Shown piece by piece: positions 17,177-26,345 of a stretch of DNA of 64,000 nt. The position numbers and the translations under genes were made by a program. Position 1 is the stretch's first letter. Every line of letters begins with the position of its first letter. The stretch comes from Paenibacillus aceti (GTDB taxonomy: Bacteria > Bacillota > Bacilli > Paenibacillales > Paenibacillaceae): NCBI RefSeq assembly GCF_003614185.1, contig NZ_KZ987724.1, positions 4,552,608 to 4,616,607 of the forward strand. The letters run 5' to 3'. Under the pieces are notes generated by a model. That model saw only the letters and a program-made list of their open reading frames with translations, did not search any database and was not told the DNA's origin.

Positions 17177-18538
17177 ATGAAAGCAAGCAAAAGATTCACA
17201 GGTATCGTGGCTGCGGGGCTGGCGCTGACGATGCTGCTATCGCCGGTAAGCGCCTCTGCATCCGCGCAGCAGCAGGATACGGGGTTTAAGGACAATTTTC
17301 GGGAGATTAAGTCGGCAACGTCAGAGGACTATACGGATCTGGAGTTTCTTAAGCCGCTGTTGAAAGATAAGACAGTAGTTAGCTTAGGCGAGAACTTCCA
17401 CCGTGTGGCGGAGTATAGCAGCATGAAGACCAGACTGATTAAATATTTGCATGAGGAGCTTGATTTTGACGTCGTTATGTTCGAATCGGGACTGGGCGAT
17501 GCCTTCATGGCGTATGAGAATGCAGATACGCTGCCTGCGAAAGGAATGATGGAGGGCTCCATCTTCCCGATCTGGCACTCCAAGGAGACACTGGAGCTGT
17601 TCGATTATATCAAGCAGCAGAAGAATACGGACCACCCATTGTACCTGGCGGGATATGATATGCAGTTCACATCGGCTTACTTGACACAGTTCATTGCGGG
17701 ATGGATTGCTGAGGTGGACGAGGTGCAAGCGAAGGAGTATTTCGAGTTCGAGCTGCAAGCAATGACTGATTTCTATGCGGTGATTAACGAATATGGTCTA
17801 GACACCGACAATAATCCTCAAGCCAAGCAGAAGATACAAAAAGTACTAAATGAATATGAGCCGAAATATAGAGCCCTCATTCAATTCATCCAGGACAACA
17901 AAGAGCAGCTTGCAGCGGCCTATCCGCAGAATGAGCATATGGTCGATATCGCGGTGAAAGCCTTGGAGGGGCGGATCAGCTTCATCGAAATGGGCTTGTA
18001 CGGCACGAAGGAAAGCTATGAATTCAGAGATCGCATCATGGCTGATAATGTCGAGTGGCTAATGCAGGTGATGTACCCCGGCAAAAAAGTAATTCTATGG
18101 GCGCATAACGACCATTTGGCCAAGAATACTTCCAGAATCAAGACGAAGGAACAGGGAAAATGGATCAACAGCTTCACCAGCATGGGCGAGCTGCTTCATA
18201 AGAAGTTCAAGGACAAGGGATATGTGATCGGCTTCTACATGAACAGCGGTAGAGCGAGCACGATTACGACGCAGGAGCTATTCGATATTAAGCCGATGCC
18301 GAAGAATAGCCTGGAGCACCTGATGATGAGCAGCGGTTATAAGATTGCCTTTGCCGATTTGTCTCAGCACAAGATTCCGGATAAGAGTAACTCCTGGATG
18401 TTCAAGATGGCCTATGCTGCGGAGGATGGAATGACCTCTGAAATCATTGCACCGAATGTGATGAGATTTATTCCGAGAGAGCAATATGACGGTATTATCG
18501 TCTTCGATCAAGTGAAGGAGCCGACGACGAAGTATTAA
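17177..18538 (+). CDS. Secreted erythromycin-esterase-family protein
   Basis: 453 residues with a ribosome site GGGAGG. Signal peptide: basic KASKRF, a hydrophobic stretch to about residue 25, and an ASA cleavage region. The erythromycin esterase/succinoglycan-synthesis (EreA/B-like) family blocks are present: VVSLGENFHRVAEY, VVMFESGLGDA, PLYLAGYDMQ and VILWAHNDHLAK, which include the conserved Glu and His residues of the family. Family members hydrolyse macrolide lactones or have unknown targets. The export signal here is unlike EreA/EreB, so macrolide resistance should not be assumed. It ends in a strong terminator and precedes a two-component system. Confidence 0.8.
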   Translation: MKASKRFTGIVAAGLALTMLLSPVSASASAQQQDTGFKDNFREIKSATSEDYTDLEFLKPLLKDKTVVSLGENFHRVAEYSSMKTRLIKYLHEELDFDVVMFESGLGDAFMAYENADTLPAKGMMEGSIFPIWHSKETLELFDYIKQQKNTDHPLYLAGYDMQFTSAYLTQFIAGWIAEVDEVQAKEYFEFELQAMTDFYAVINEYGLDTDNNPQAKQKIQKVLNEYEPKYRALIQFIQDNKEQLAAAYPQNEHMVDIAVKALEGRISFIEMGLYGTKESYEFRDRIMADNVEWLMQVMYPGKKVILWAHNDHLAKNTSRIKTKEQGKWINSFTSMGELLHKKFKDKGYVIGFYMNSGRASTITTQELFDIKPMPKNSLEHLMMSSGYKIAFADLSQHKIPDKSNSWMFKMAYAAEDGMTSEIIAPNVMRFIPREQYDGIIVFDQVKEPTTKY

Positions 18539-18546
18539 TAGACATG

Positions 18547-18590
18547 CCCCCTGAAGTGATGTGGAGTGTTACATTTCAGGGGGATTTTTG
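18547..18590 (+). terminator. Strong Rho-independent terminator
   Basis: CCCCCTGAA pairs with TTCAGGGGG across a 19-nt loop and is followed by ATTTTT, 9 bp after the esterase-like gene. Confidence 0.85.
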
Positions 18591-18637
18591 GTGCGTAAGC
18601 AGGTACAATGAACGGGATAGCAATGGAAAGGATACCT

Positions 18638-19330
18638 ATGAAAATGAGAGAAAAGATACTGATTGCCGACGACGAACGAGAAATTGTAGAGTTCATGCGC
18701 GATGCGCTGGAGGATGAAGGTTATGAGGTGCGGATTGCCTATGACGGCAGGCAGGTGCTGGAGCGGCTTGAAGCTGAGCTGGATCTCATTATTCTGGACA
18801 TTATGATGCCACATCTGGATGGGCTTGAAGTATGCCAGGTGATCCGGGATAGGGTGTCCTGCCCTATTCTGTTCTTAAGTGCGCGCTCTGCCGAAGCGGA
18901 TCGAATTCGGGGGCTTGCTGTCGGCGGTGACGATTATATCGTCAAGCCCTTCAGTATGCAGGAGCTGAAGGCGAGAATCAGGGCGCATCTGAGACGCGAG
19001 CAGCGGAGCCACTTGAGCCGACAACCGAAGCTATTGCATCACGGCGATTTGACCCTAGATCTGGACAGTCTACAATTATTTTATAAGCATATTCCAATCC
19101 CTCTGACCAGTCGTGAATTCGAATTGTTCGAGCTTCTGTTCATGCATCCCAATCAAGTGTTCTCACGCGAACAGATGTATGAGAAGGTGTGGGGCTATGA
19201 TGCGGAAGGCGATTCAGCTACGGTGACCGAGCATATCAAGAATATTCGCGCCAAGCTGGCGGCGGTAGCGCCGGAGCGGACCTTTGTTGCGACCGTGTGG
19301 GGGGTAGGATACAAATTCGACAGATCGTGA
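18638..19330 (+). CDS. OmpR-family response regulator
   Basis: 230 residues from the ATG at 18638 (GGAAAGGA ribosome site); the longer frame from 18608 lacks one. Receiver domain with acidic pair D11/D12 (ILIADDE), phospho-acceptor D54 (IILDIMMPHLDG) and K103 (YIVKPFS). The C-terminal winged helix shows LTSREFELFELLFMHPNQVF, EKVWGYD and TVWGVGYKF. It overlaps the histidine kinase gene by 4 bp, a coupled pair. Target genes cannot be read; the upstream esterase-like gene is a candidate only by position. Confidence 0.93.
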   Translation: MKMREKILIADDEREIVEFMRDALEDEGYEVRIAYDGRQVLERLEAELDLIILDIMMPHLDGLEVCQVIRDRVSCPILFLSARSAEADRIRGLAVGGDDYIVKPFSMQELKARIRAHLRREQRSHLSRQPKLLHHGDLTLDLDSLQLFYKHIPIPLTSREFELFELLFMHPNQVFSREQMYEKVWGYDAEGDSATVTEHIKNIRAKLAAVAPERTFVATVWGVGYKFDRS

Positions 19331-20784
19331 AGACGAGTAGAAGATCGCTGCGCAGGCAGTTTCTGGGTGCGTTTGTGCTCGTTCTGTTGTATAGCTTTCT
19401 ATGCTCGCTGGTGGTATGGGGGGTTACACTGTATTTTCTGATCAATCAGACAGGTAGGGGAGTTCTTCCGGCCAATCATTACGAGCGGAAAATCCCGCAG
19501 ATTCTAGAATATGCGACTAAGCGGCAGGACGCCTTGTTATCTCCTCAGATGCAGGGTGAACTGGAGAAAGTAGTGCCGCTTCAGGGCATGCAGTATCAAG
19601 TGATTGATTTGCAGGGGCGGATTGTCTATGGATGGAAGGGAGAGAGCTATGTCAGTAGCCCCGAGGGGGTTATTAACAAGCTGAATCAGACCGAAGGGTA
19701 TAACGGAAGGATTGTGAAGTTCTCACCTATACTTGATGCGGACAAACAACTGAAGGGGATGCTCGTGCTGCGCTACAGTCTGAAAGTGGCTGACAACAAT
19801 CCGAGGGAAGGAATGCTCGTTGGTCTCCTATTGGGCAGCCTGATTGCCCCGTTTCTGTTCATTATCTTGTTCTCGGCGATCTTCGCTAGAAGACTAGGCA
19901 AGCGGCTTGAGCCTTCAATCTCGCGGATTATCGGGGGAGCGCGGCGGATTCAGCAGAATGACCTTAATTTCTCCGTTGCGGGCGAGAGCGGCTCGAAGGA
20001 ATTGACCGAGTTGTCGAATGCTTTTGAGGAGATGCGCCAGGCGCTGGAGCAATCATTGAAGCGAGAATGGCGGCTGGAGCAGGAGAGACGGGATATGATC
20101 TCAGCGATTGCCCATGATCTGCGAACCCCGCTCACGATTATCCAGGGACATGCGGATAACCTGATTGAGAGCGGTACACGTCACCCCGAGCGGCTGGAGC
20201 GATACCTGCTAACTATTCGGAATAGTACCCAGCGTGCGGATAAGATGTTGACCGAGCTGCTATTCCTGAATCGTATCGACACACCTGATTTCATTCTGCA
20301 GTGTATGCCGACGGATCTCGGCGCCTTCTGTGAACGGAAAAGACAGGAATTCGACTTATTATGCCGTGAGAAAGGGATTACGCTTCGTTATTCGCGGGAA
20401 CATTGGCATTCCAATACGGAGCAGCCGCTTCTATTGGACACGGAGCGCTTGGAGCAGGTGCTGGATAACGTAATGATGAACAGTCTGCGTTTTACGCCGG
20501 TGGAAGGGGAAATTGAGTGGGCGGTTCATGTTGACGAGAGTCAGATTATTGTTGAATTGATGGATACCGGCCCGGGCTTCAGCGATCAGGATTTACACTG
20601 TATGTTCGATAAATTCTACTCGGGGGATGCCTCCAGATCTCAGGATCACGGCCATTCCGGCCTGGGATTGTATACGGCGCAGCTGCTGGTGCGGAAGCAC
20701 GGCGGGAGGATGAAAGCGGGGAATCGTCCTGAAGGCGGTGCATGGGTGAGAATTATGGTGCCTTATGAATGCGCCGCTATGTGA
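19327..20784 (+). CDS. Sensor histidine kinase
   Basis: 485 residues if translation starts at the GTG (19327) that overlaps the regulator stop in GTGA; an in-frame GTG at 19297 would add 10 residues. Two membrane segments (about 13-40 and 162-185) enclose an extracytoplasmic sensor of about 120 residues. A HAMP-like linker, the H-box MISAIAHDLRTPLTIIQGH (H about 263), the N-box DNVMMNSLRFTP, and G boxes DTGPGF and GLGLY follow. It phosphorylates the co-encoded regulator. The signal is unknown. Confidence 0.92.
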   Translation: MKTSRRSLRRQFLGAFVLVLLYSFLCSLVVWGVTLYFLINQTGRGVLPANHYERKIPQILEYATKRQDALLSPQMQGELEKVVPLQGMQYQVIDLQGRIVYGWKGESYVSSPEGVINKLNQTEGYNGRIVKFSPILDADKQLKGMLVLRYSLKVADNNPREGMLVGLLLGSLIAPFLFIILFSAIFARRLGKRLEPSISRIIGGARRIQQNDLNFSVAGESGSKELTELSNAFEEMRQALEQSLKREWRLEQERRDMISAIAHDLRTPLTIIQGHADNLIESGTRHPERLERYLLTIRNSTQRADKMLTELLFLNRIDTPDFILQCMPTDLGAFCERKRQEFDLLCREKGITLRYSREHWHSNTEQPLLLDTERLEQVLDNVMMNSLRFTPVEGEIEWAVHVDESQIIVELMDTGPGFSDQDLHCMFDKFYSGDASRSQDHGHSGLGLYTAQLLVRKHGGRMKAGNRPEGGAWVRIMVPYECAAM

Positions 20785-20922
20785 CGATCGGGATAGCTTG
20801 ATGGCTTATTGCTGACGGCTGGATGGATACAACTCTCTTGTACCATTTTTACGGTGACTAGTTACCTGCGGATGGGCAGCAGCATAGACTGCTAACAAGT
20901 AATGGGTATGAGAGGAGAATGA

Positions 20923-21504
20923 ATGTTGTATTACAGACCAACGAGTCACCCGCAGTGGCAGAATCCAGGGCCATATCAGTGGAACGGATATCAGCAGAAT
21001 TATTATGGGAACTACGTGAATCCATATTATCCGCAGTACCATCCAAACCAGCAGCCATGGAATAATGCCTGGGATCAGCAATATAGAGTTCATGAGCTGA
21101 AGGATTACGGCCCCCGGCCATTTGTCGTGGATATTGAAGAGGCGACGAAGAAGAATACGAATTACCGCACAGCGATATGGACAGGGAACCATTTGCAGGT
21201 TACCTTGATGAGCATCAATGTCGGCGATGATATCGGGCTGGAAGTACATCCGAATGTCGATCAGTTCCTGCGTATTGAAGATGGCAAGGGGATTGTTCAG
21301 ATGGGACCCGGCAAGGATAACCTGAATTTCCAGGAAAAAGTCGATGGCGATTACGCTATCGTCGTCCCCGCAGGTACGTGGCACAATGTGATCAACACCG
21401 GTAACAAGCCGCTTAAGCTATACACGATCTACGCTCCGCCCCATCATCCGCATGGAACCGTGCATCATACCAAGGCTGTCGCTCAGGCGGAGGAAGGGCG
21501 TTAA
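20923..21504 (+). CDS. Cupin-domain protein with Tyr/Pro/Gln-rich N-terminus
   Basis: 193 residues with an AGAGGAGAAT ribosome site. Residues 1-55 are low-complexity and rich in Tyr, Pro, Asn and Gln (YYGNYVNPYYPQYHPNQQPW). That is reminiscent of spore-coat or exosporium-type proteins, though this is inference. Residues about 60-180 are a single cupin: TLMSINVGDDIGLEVHPN, then DQFLRIEDGKG and a second box IVVPAGTWHNVIN, with His residues suited to metal binding. The enzymatic role is unknown. It ends with a His-rich tail and is followed by a repeat element. Confidence 0.8.
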   Translation: MLYYRPTSHPQWQNPGPYQWNGYQQNYYGNYVNPYYPQYHPNQQPWNNAWDQQYRVHELKDYGPRPFVVDIEEATKKNTNYRTAIWTGNHLQVTLMSINVGDDIGLEVHPNVDQFLRIEDGKGIVQMGPGKDNLNFQEKVDGDYAIVVPAGTWHNVINTGNKPLKLYTIYAPPHHPHGTVHHTKAVAQAEEGR

Positions 21505-21562
21505 GATCGGCGGACGTGTCTCGCAAGCTCTTGCTTCGTAACTAACCCTAACCTTGCTTGCG

Positions 21563-21751
21563 CTTAGTTGCAGAAATACACTTATTTCCGGGGGAACCCG
21601 CTTGAAATCAGAAAATAGCTGCGGATATACAACTATTTCCTGACCAAAGCGCTGATTGAGGGAGAAATCCCCCGAATAGTTGCATAATTGCATTTACATT
21701 TCCTGTATAGGGGATAAGCGTGGCAAATAGTTGCACGTTAGCATTTATTTT
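21563..21751. repeat. Four-module intergenic element, class 2, copy 1
   Basis: Modules of about 25-28 bp based on AAATAGTTGCA...TGCATTTA start near 21563, 21613, 21674 and 21725 (spacing 50, 61, 51). Module 2 is nearly palindromic (AAATAGCTG...CAACTATTT). Located between the convergent cupin and DeoR genes. A second copy with the same spacing is at 31839-32026, and a related element is at 31610. Confidence 0.8.
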
Positions 21752-21766
21752 ATTCCCGATCTCTAA

Positions 21767-21804
21767 AAAGAACCGTCAGGGTGATCTCCCCCGACGGTTC
21801 TTTA
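21767..21804. terminator. Bidirectional terminator between cupin and DeoR genes
   Basis: AAAGAACCGTC and GACGGTTCTTT form an 11-bp stem with A/T runs on both sides, so it can serve either convergent gene. Confidence 0.85.
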
Positions 21805-21831
21805 ACTTGAAGGCCGAATCTCATTTGTGAT

Positions 21832-22587
21832 TTATGCAATGACCAGCCTCGTCGCCGTCTTTTTAAACTGGGCCTGATAGCCCCGGTCGAGTCCCGCATC
21901 TGTCACGATGGCGTCGATCTGCTCCAGCGGCGCGATAGAGACCATCACATCCTTGCCGAATTTGCTGCTGTCGGCGGCGATGTATACCTCCTTGGAGAGC
22001 TCGATCATTTTTTTGCGCGTTATCGCTTCTTCCAGGTTGTAATCGGATATTCCCCGCTCGACAGTAATACCACTGCAGCAGATGAAAGCCCTGCGGACGT
22101 TCAGCTCGTGGAAATTGAAGATATAGTCATATGCGACGACGGACTGCTCTTCCTTTCTGATTTTTCCCCCGATGATGATTAACTCAACCTCACTATTGAT
22201 GAGCTCCTGGATGACCGGGATGGAGCCCGTGATTACCGTGAGCTTCTTTCTATGCTTGATGTACTTGGCGATTTGGTAAGTCGTGGAGCCGCTATCGATA
22301 TAGATGCAGTCGCCATCCTCGATGAACTCACAGCATTTTCGGGCGATCTGTTCCTTCTCCCCCAAATGATCGATCATTCGCTCCTCCATCGAGGACTCGC
22401 CGAATCGGCCAGCGAGCTTGATGCCGCCGTATATTTTTTCGATCTTCCCCTGCTTGGCGAGCAGATTGATATCCCTTCTAAGCGTATCAACGGATATATC
22501 CAGCTCTTCGGTCAGCTCGTTGATTTTGAGAACCTCCCGGATGGTTAACAGATCAAGTATTTTCTTTTGCCTCTCAAGTGGCAGCAT
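21832..22587 (-). CDS. DeoR-family transcriptional regulator, likely controlling phosphonate use
   Basis: 251 residues from the ATG at 22587 (GGTGAGAG upstream); a GTG at 22596 would add three residues. N-terminal DeoR helix-turn-helix: RQKKILDLLTIREVLKINEL, then LDISVDTLRRDINLL and KIYGG. The C-terminal sugar-phosphate-isomerase-like sensor domain shows YIDSGSTTYQIAKYI, LIIIGGKIRKEEQS and AADSSKFGKD. It is divergent from the aminoethylphosphonate operon across a 250-bp region, so it probably binds there in response to a phosphorylated metabolite. The ligand is inferred, not known. Confidence 0.9.
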   Translation of the reverse strand: MLPLERQKKILDLLTIREVLKINELTEELDISVDTLRRDINLLAKQGKIEKIYGGIKLAGRFGESSMEERMIDHLGEKEQIARKCCEFIEDGDCIYIDSGSTTYQIAKYIKHRKKLTVITGSIPVIQELINSEVELIIIGGKIRKEEQSVVAYDYIFNFHELNVRRAFICCSGITVERGISDYNLEEAITRKKMIELSKEVYIAADSSKFGKDVMVSIAPLEQIDAIVTDAGLDRGYQAQFKKTATRLVIA

Positions 22588-22843
22588 CTCTCTCACCCGC
22601 TAAATACAGAATTTTATTATAGAGTTAACAACTTATATAATTGGAGCAATTTCAGTGTATCGGCTAGCTCTTGTAGTTTCAATAGATTTTACGAAGATCG
22701 GTAGGAATAGCTATCTAATATGGGATAGAGTTATGCATAATCAATGAAGTAGTTAGGCATGATTTACGCAAATTTTACATAGTCACTTATTCCGGATGAC
22801 ATACGGTTTCTATACTGAGAGTGTGTCTAAGGAGGTGGGCGGC
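22588..22843. promoter_or_regulatory. Divergent control region between deoR-type gene and phn operon
   Basis: An AT-rich 256-bp region that must hold both promoters. TATAAT-like hexamers occur (for example TATATAATT near 22634) but no convincing 17-bp spaced pair was found by eye. Operator repeats were not identified. Confidence 0.45.
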
Positions 22844-23602
22844 TTGCTGAAGCTGCACAATATTAGCAAACAATTTGACGGCAAAACAGTTCTCAATGAC
22901 ATCAGCTTTGAGATCGGCACGGGGGAGATTATGTCGCTCCTCGGCCCGAGCGGAAGCGGCAAAACAACTCTGCTTCATTTGATTCTTGGCCTGACCGGAG
23001 TGGACAGCGGGAGCATCATCTTTGGTAATGAGGACCTGACCCGTGTTCCGATGAGAAAGCGCGGCTTCAATATCGTGTTCCAGGACTATGCCCTGTTTCC
23101 GAACTTGAATGCCTATGACAACATCATTTACGGGCTGCGCAACAAGAAGGGTGTGGCGAGCAAGCAGGAGGTTCAGGAATATATCGATTTTCTGGAGCTA
23201 ACTCCCCATCTGAATAAGCGAATTGGCGAACTGTCCGGCGGACAGAAGCAACGGGTGGCGCTGGCGAGAACCCTCGTTACGAAGCCGAAGATCTTGCTGC
23301 TCGATGAGCCATTAAGCGCGCTCGACGGCGTGATCAAGGAGTCTATCAAGCAGCGGATTCAATCGATCGCTAGAGAATTCAAGCTAACGACGATCATTGT
23401 GACCCATGACCCTGAGGAGGCTCTAACCCTGTCTGACAAAATACTAATTATCGACCAAGGCAAGATCGCCCGGTTCGGGACGCCGCAAGAGATCATCAGC
23501 CAGCCGGATAATGATTTTGTCGAGAGGTTCATTATTAAGCAATTACAAATCAAACGCCAGAACATATATAACCTGTTCGGTGAGATGTATGCACATGCAT
23601 AG
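22844..23602 (+). CDS. phnT: ABC transporter ATP-binding protein, 2-aminoethylphosphonate type
   Basis: 252 residues from a TTG (22844) placed 7 bp after an AAGGAGGTG ribosome site; the ATG at 22796 lacks one. Walker A GPSGSGKTTL, Q-loop VFQDYALFPN, signature LSGGQKQRVALARTL, Walker B ILLLDEPLSALD and switch VTHDPEEAL are all present. It energises import through the fused permease encoded next, whose start overlaps this stop. Assignment to aminoethylphosphonate follows from PhnW and PhnX downstream; by itself it resembles iron/spermidine-type ATPases. Confidence 0.88.
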   Translation: MLKLHNISKQFDGKTVLNDISFEIGTGEIMSLLGPSGSGKTTLLHLILGLTGVDSGSIIFGNEDLTRVPMRKRGFNIVFQDYALFPNLNAYDNIIYGLRNKKGVASKQEVQEYIDFLELTPHLNKRIGELSGGQKQRVALARTLVTKPKILLLDEPLSALDGVIKESIKQRIQSIAREFKLTTIIVTHDPEEALTLSDKILIIDQGKIARFGTPQEIISQPDNDFVERFIIKQLQIKRQNIYNLFGEMYAHA

Positions 23603-25211
23603 GATCAAACCGGAAATGCGGGTGGCCTTCATCCTGGTTCTGCTGCTGTTCATCGGCTTCTTGTTCCTGCCGTTGATTATTCTGTTACTACGTTCTCTGG
23701 AGACCGATCAGGGCTTATCACTCTCGAACTATGCGGCGGTCTGGAAGGAACAGGACATGCTCGGCGCGGCCTGGAACAGCATCAAGGTCTCGGCTGCGGC
23801 GGCGGTGATCGCTACGGTGCTTGGATTTATTCTGGCTTACTCCATTCACTGCACGAGGATATTTCGCCCCATCAAAGGGGGACTGCGAATCGCCATTATG
23901 CTACCTATGCTGCTGCCGACTATCACCTATGGCTTCGCCATCATGTATTCCTTCGGTAACCAGGGATTGATCACCAAGCTCCTTGGGCGGAATTTGTTCG
24001 AAATATACGGGTTCAACGGCCTGCTGATGGGCTATATCATTTATACGCTGCCGCCGGCCTTTCTCCTGATTCATAACGCCTTCGGCTACGTGGACAAGAA
24101 ATTCATCATCGTATCCCGGCTGATGGGTGACGGAACGCTGAGAAGCTTCACGAATACGATTCTGCGTCCGCTCGTCGGGGCGCTGGGCGGGGCGTTTGTG
24201 CTCGCTTTTATTCTGAGCTTCACGGATTTCGGGATTCCTGCCTCGGTGGGTGGGACTTACCCGGTCATTGCCAGCCAGCTGTATCAGGTGATGCTCGGCT
24301 CCATCCCCGACTTCAATCAGGGAGCGGTGATCGCGGTACTCATGCTGGTGCCGGCGGTGTTCGGAATAGGACTGCTGCATTACCTTGAGAAGCTGAACTT
24401 CCATTATGACAAAATAACCGATATCGAGTTGCCGAGCCATCGCATCCGGGATGCAGGATTTGGCATCGCCGCTTCTGTCATTGTGCTAGGGCTGCTGTCC
24501 ATCTTCGCAGTGATGTTCATCGCGCCGTTCATGAATAGCTTCCCGTACGATACTAGCTTCACCTTGAAGCATGTTAACGATGTGCTTGCATCCGGCGATT
24601 TGACAGGAGTGTACAGGAACTCGCTCTGGGTTGCCCTACTCACCTCGTTGTTCGGGACACTAGTCGCGTATGGCTCCGCGCTGCTGAATGTACGCACGAA
24701 GCTTAGGGCAAGGAGAGCGACCGATATTGTGTCGATGATTACCAATACAGTACCGGGCATGGTGCTAGGGATATCGTACCTGCTTCTGTTCAACGGCAGC
24801 AGTCTGAAGGGGACTTTTACCATCATCGTGCTGTGTAATATCGTGCATCTGTTCACGACACCGTACCTGATGGCGAAGAATTCCCTGTCCAAGATGAATC
24901 CTTCCTGGGAGACGACGGGAGAGCTGCTCGGCGATAGCTGGTTCAAGACCGTGTACCGGGTGGTGCTGCCTAATTCGGTCTCGACCGTGCTAGAGATGTT
25001 CAGCTATTACTTCATCAATTCGATGGTAACGATCAGTGGAATCATCTTCCTGGTATCGGCCCATACCTCGGTCGTCGCCAGCAAGATCAAAGAACTGCAG
25101 CATTTCGCCAAGTTCAACGAGATCTTCGTACTGTCGCTACTGATCTTCCTCACTAATCTGGTGGTTAAGGTCATTTGTGACGGCATGCAGCGAAGAAGGG
25201 CGGTGCACTAG
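23589..25211 (+). CDS. Fused two-domain ABC permease, 2-aminoethylphosphonate importer
   Basis: 540 residues from the ATG at 23589 (23595 also possible), overlapping the ATPase stop; GGTGAG precedes. Two tandem BPD_transp_1 domains, each about six membrane helices, with EAA-type loops near FIIVSRLMGDGTLRSF and in SWETTGELLGDSWFKTVY. In the enterobacterial PhnSTUV system the two permease halves are separate genes (PhnU, PhnV); here one chain carries both, as in ThiP and iron-type systems. Works with the ATPase and the lipoprotein on either side. Confidence 0.88.
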   Translation: MHMHRIKPEMRVAFILVLLLFIGFLFLPLIILLLRSLETDQGLSLSNYAAVWKEQDMLGAAWNSIKVSAAAAVIATVLGFILAYSIHCTRIFRPIKGGLRIAIMLPMLLPTITYGFAIMYSFGNQGLITKLLGRNLFEIYGFNGLLMGYIIYTLPPAFLLIHNAFGYVDKKFIIVSRLMGDGTLRSFTNTILRPLVGALGGAFVLAFILSFTDFGIPASVGGTYPVIASQLYQVMLGSIPDFNQGAVIAVLMLVPAVFGIGLLHYLEKLNFHYDKITDIELPSHRIRDAGFGIAASVIVLGLLSIFAVMFIAPFMNSFPYDTSFTLKHVNDVLASGDLTGVYRNSLWVALLTSLFGTLVAYGSALLNVRTKLRARRATDIVSMITNTVPGMVLGISYLLLFNGSSLKGTFTIIVLCNIVHLFTTPYLMAKNSLSKMNPSWETTGELLGDSWFKTVYRVVLPNSVSTVLEMFSYYFINSMVTISGIIFLVSAHTSVVASKIKELQHFAKFNEIFVLSLLIFLTNLVVKVICDGMQRRRAVH

Positions 25212-25267
25212 CTGCTATATCGGATTGGTTATAGATAAATACAAATTTAATGAAGCGAGGGATAGCG

Positions 25268-26269
25268 ATGTTGAGAACGATGAAGGGGATGCTGCTTACA
25301 TTACTGGCGGTTGGCCTGATCCTGACGATGGCTGGTTGTGGCAGTGGCGGCGGCAAGGCTGAAGAAGCGAAGAGGGTGGTTATCTATACTAATGCGGATG
25401 AAGAGGCGGTTGCTTCGATGGAGACCGCGCTGAAGAATGCAGGCTATGACGGAAAATACTTGCTGCAATCGATGGGGACATCCGAGCTCGGCGGCAAGCT
25501 GTTGGCGGAGGGCGGCAAGATCGAGGCGGATTTGGTTACGATGAGCTCCTACTTCATTGAAAGCTCACAGAGCCAGCACGCCATGTATAAGGATCTGGCC
25601 TTCACTACGGATGCGCTAGAGTCGTACCCGTCTTACTATACGCCGATACTGGCTAACACCGGCTCCATCTTCGTGAACACCGAAGTGCTGAAGGAGAAGG
25701 GATTGCCAATGCCGACCTCGATCAAGGATTTGACGAAGCCGGAGTTCAAGGGCCTCGTGTCCATCCCGAACATTATGGATTCATCTACAGCTTGGCTGCT
25801 CGTCCAAGCGATTATCGGCCAATATGGTCAAGAGGAAGGTAAGGCGGTTCTCCATAATCTGATAGAGAATGTCGGTCCGCATCTGGAGAGCTCGGGCTCC
25901 GGGCCGATTAAGAAGGTACAAGCGGGTGAGGTGGCTGCTGGCTTCGGTCTGCGTCATCAGGCGGTCAAGGCGAAGGCATCCGGTGCGCCGATCGATTATG
26001 TGGACCCGTTGGAAGGGAACTTCTCCCTGACAGAATCGGTGGCTGTCGTGGATAAGAAGAATGCGACAACCGATCTGGCGATGGAGATGGCGGAGGTTAT
26101 TATCAAGGACGCGCGCAAGGATCTGATCGCCAACTATCCAGTCGCTTTGTATCATGGCGAGACGGTGGAGGATGTGAATAAGCCGGCTAAATCAGTGAAG
26201 TTCGAGCAGCCGCTGACCGTTGAACTGCTGAAGGAGCATCAGGATTTTTTCAAGAGCGCACAGAACTGA
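25268..26269 (+). CDS. phnS: Lipoprotein substrate-binding protein, 2-aminoethylphosphonate ABC transporter
   Basis: 333 residues from the ATG at 25268 (GCGAGGGA ribosome site). Lipobox LTMAGC with the modified Cys near residue 23. The mature part is an extracellular solute-binding protein of the iron/phosphonate class: VVIYTNADEEAVASMETAL, SIFVNTEVLKEKGLPMP and GFGLRHQAVKAK. It captures substrate for the fused permease. The substrate is inferred from the catabolic genes downstream. Confidence 0.87.
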   Translation: MLRTMKGMLLTLLAVGLILTMAGCGSGGGKAEEAKRVVIYTNADEEAVASMETALKNAGYDGKYLLQSMGTSELGGKLLAEGGKIEADLVTMSSYFIESSQSQHAMYKDLAFTTDALESYPSYYTPILANTGSIFVNTEVLKEKGLPMPTSIKDLTKPEFKGLVSIPNIMDSSTAWLLVQAIIGQYGQEEGKAVLHNLIENVGPHLESSGSGPIKKVQAGEVAAGFGLRHQAVKAKASGAPIDYVDPLEGNFSLTESVAVVDKKNATTDLAMEMAEVIIKDARKDLIANYPVALYHGETVEDVNKPAKSVKFEQPLTVELLKEHQDFFKSAQN

Positions 26270-26345
26270 TCTCAGACTGCGAGACATCTCAGCAGGATAT
26301 ATATATCACGCATTAGAACATTTCTATATAAGGGAGCAAGGCCAA

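Noticed and set aside
17177-18538. Calling the gene a macrolide-resistance determinant
   Set aside because: The family includes many proteins without that activity, and this one has a signal peptide unlike the known cytoplasmic EreA/EreB.
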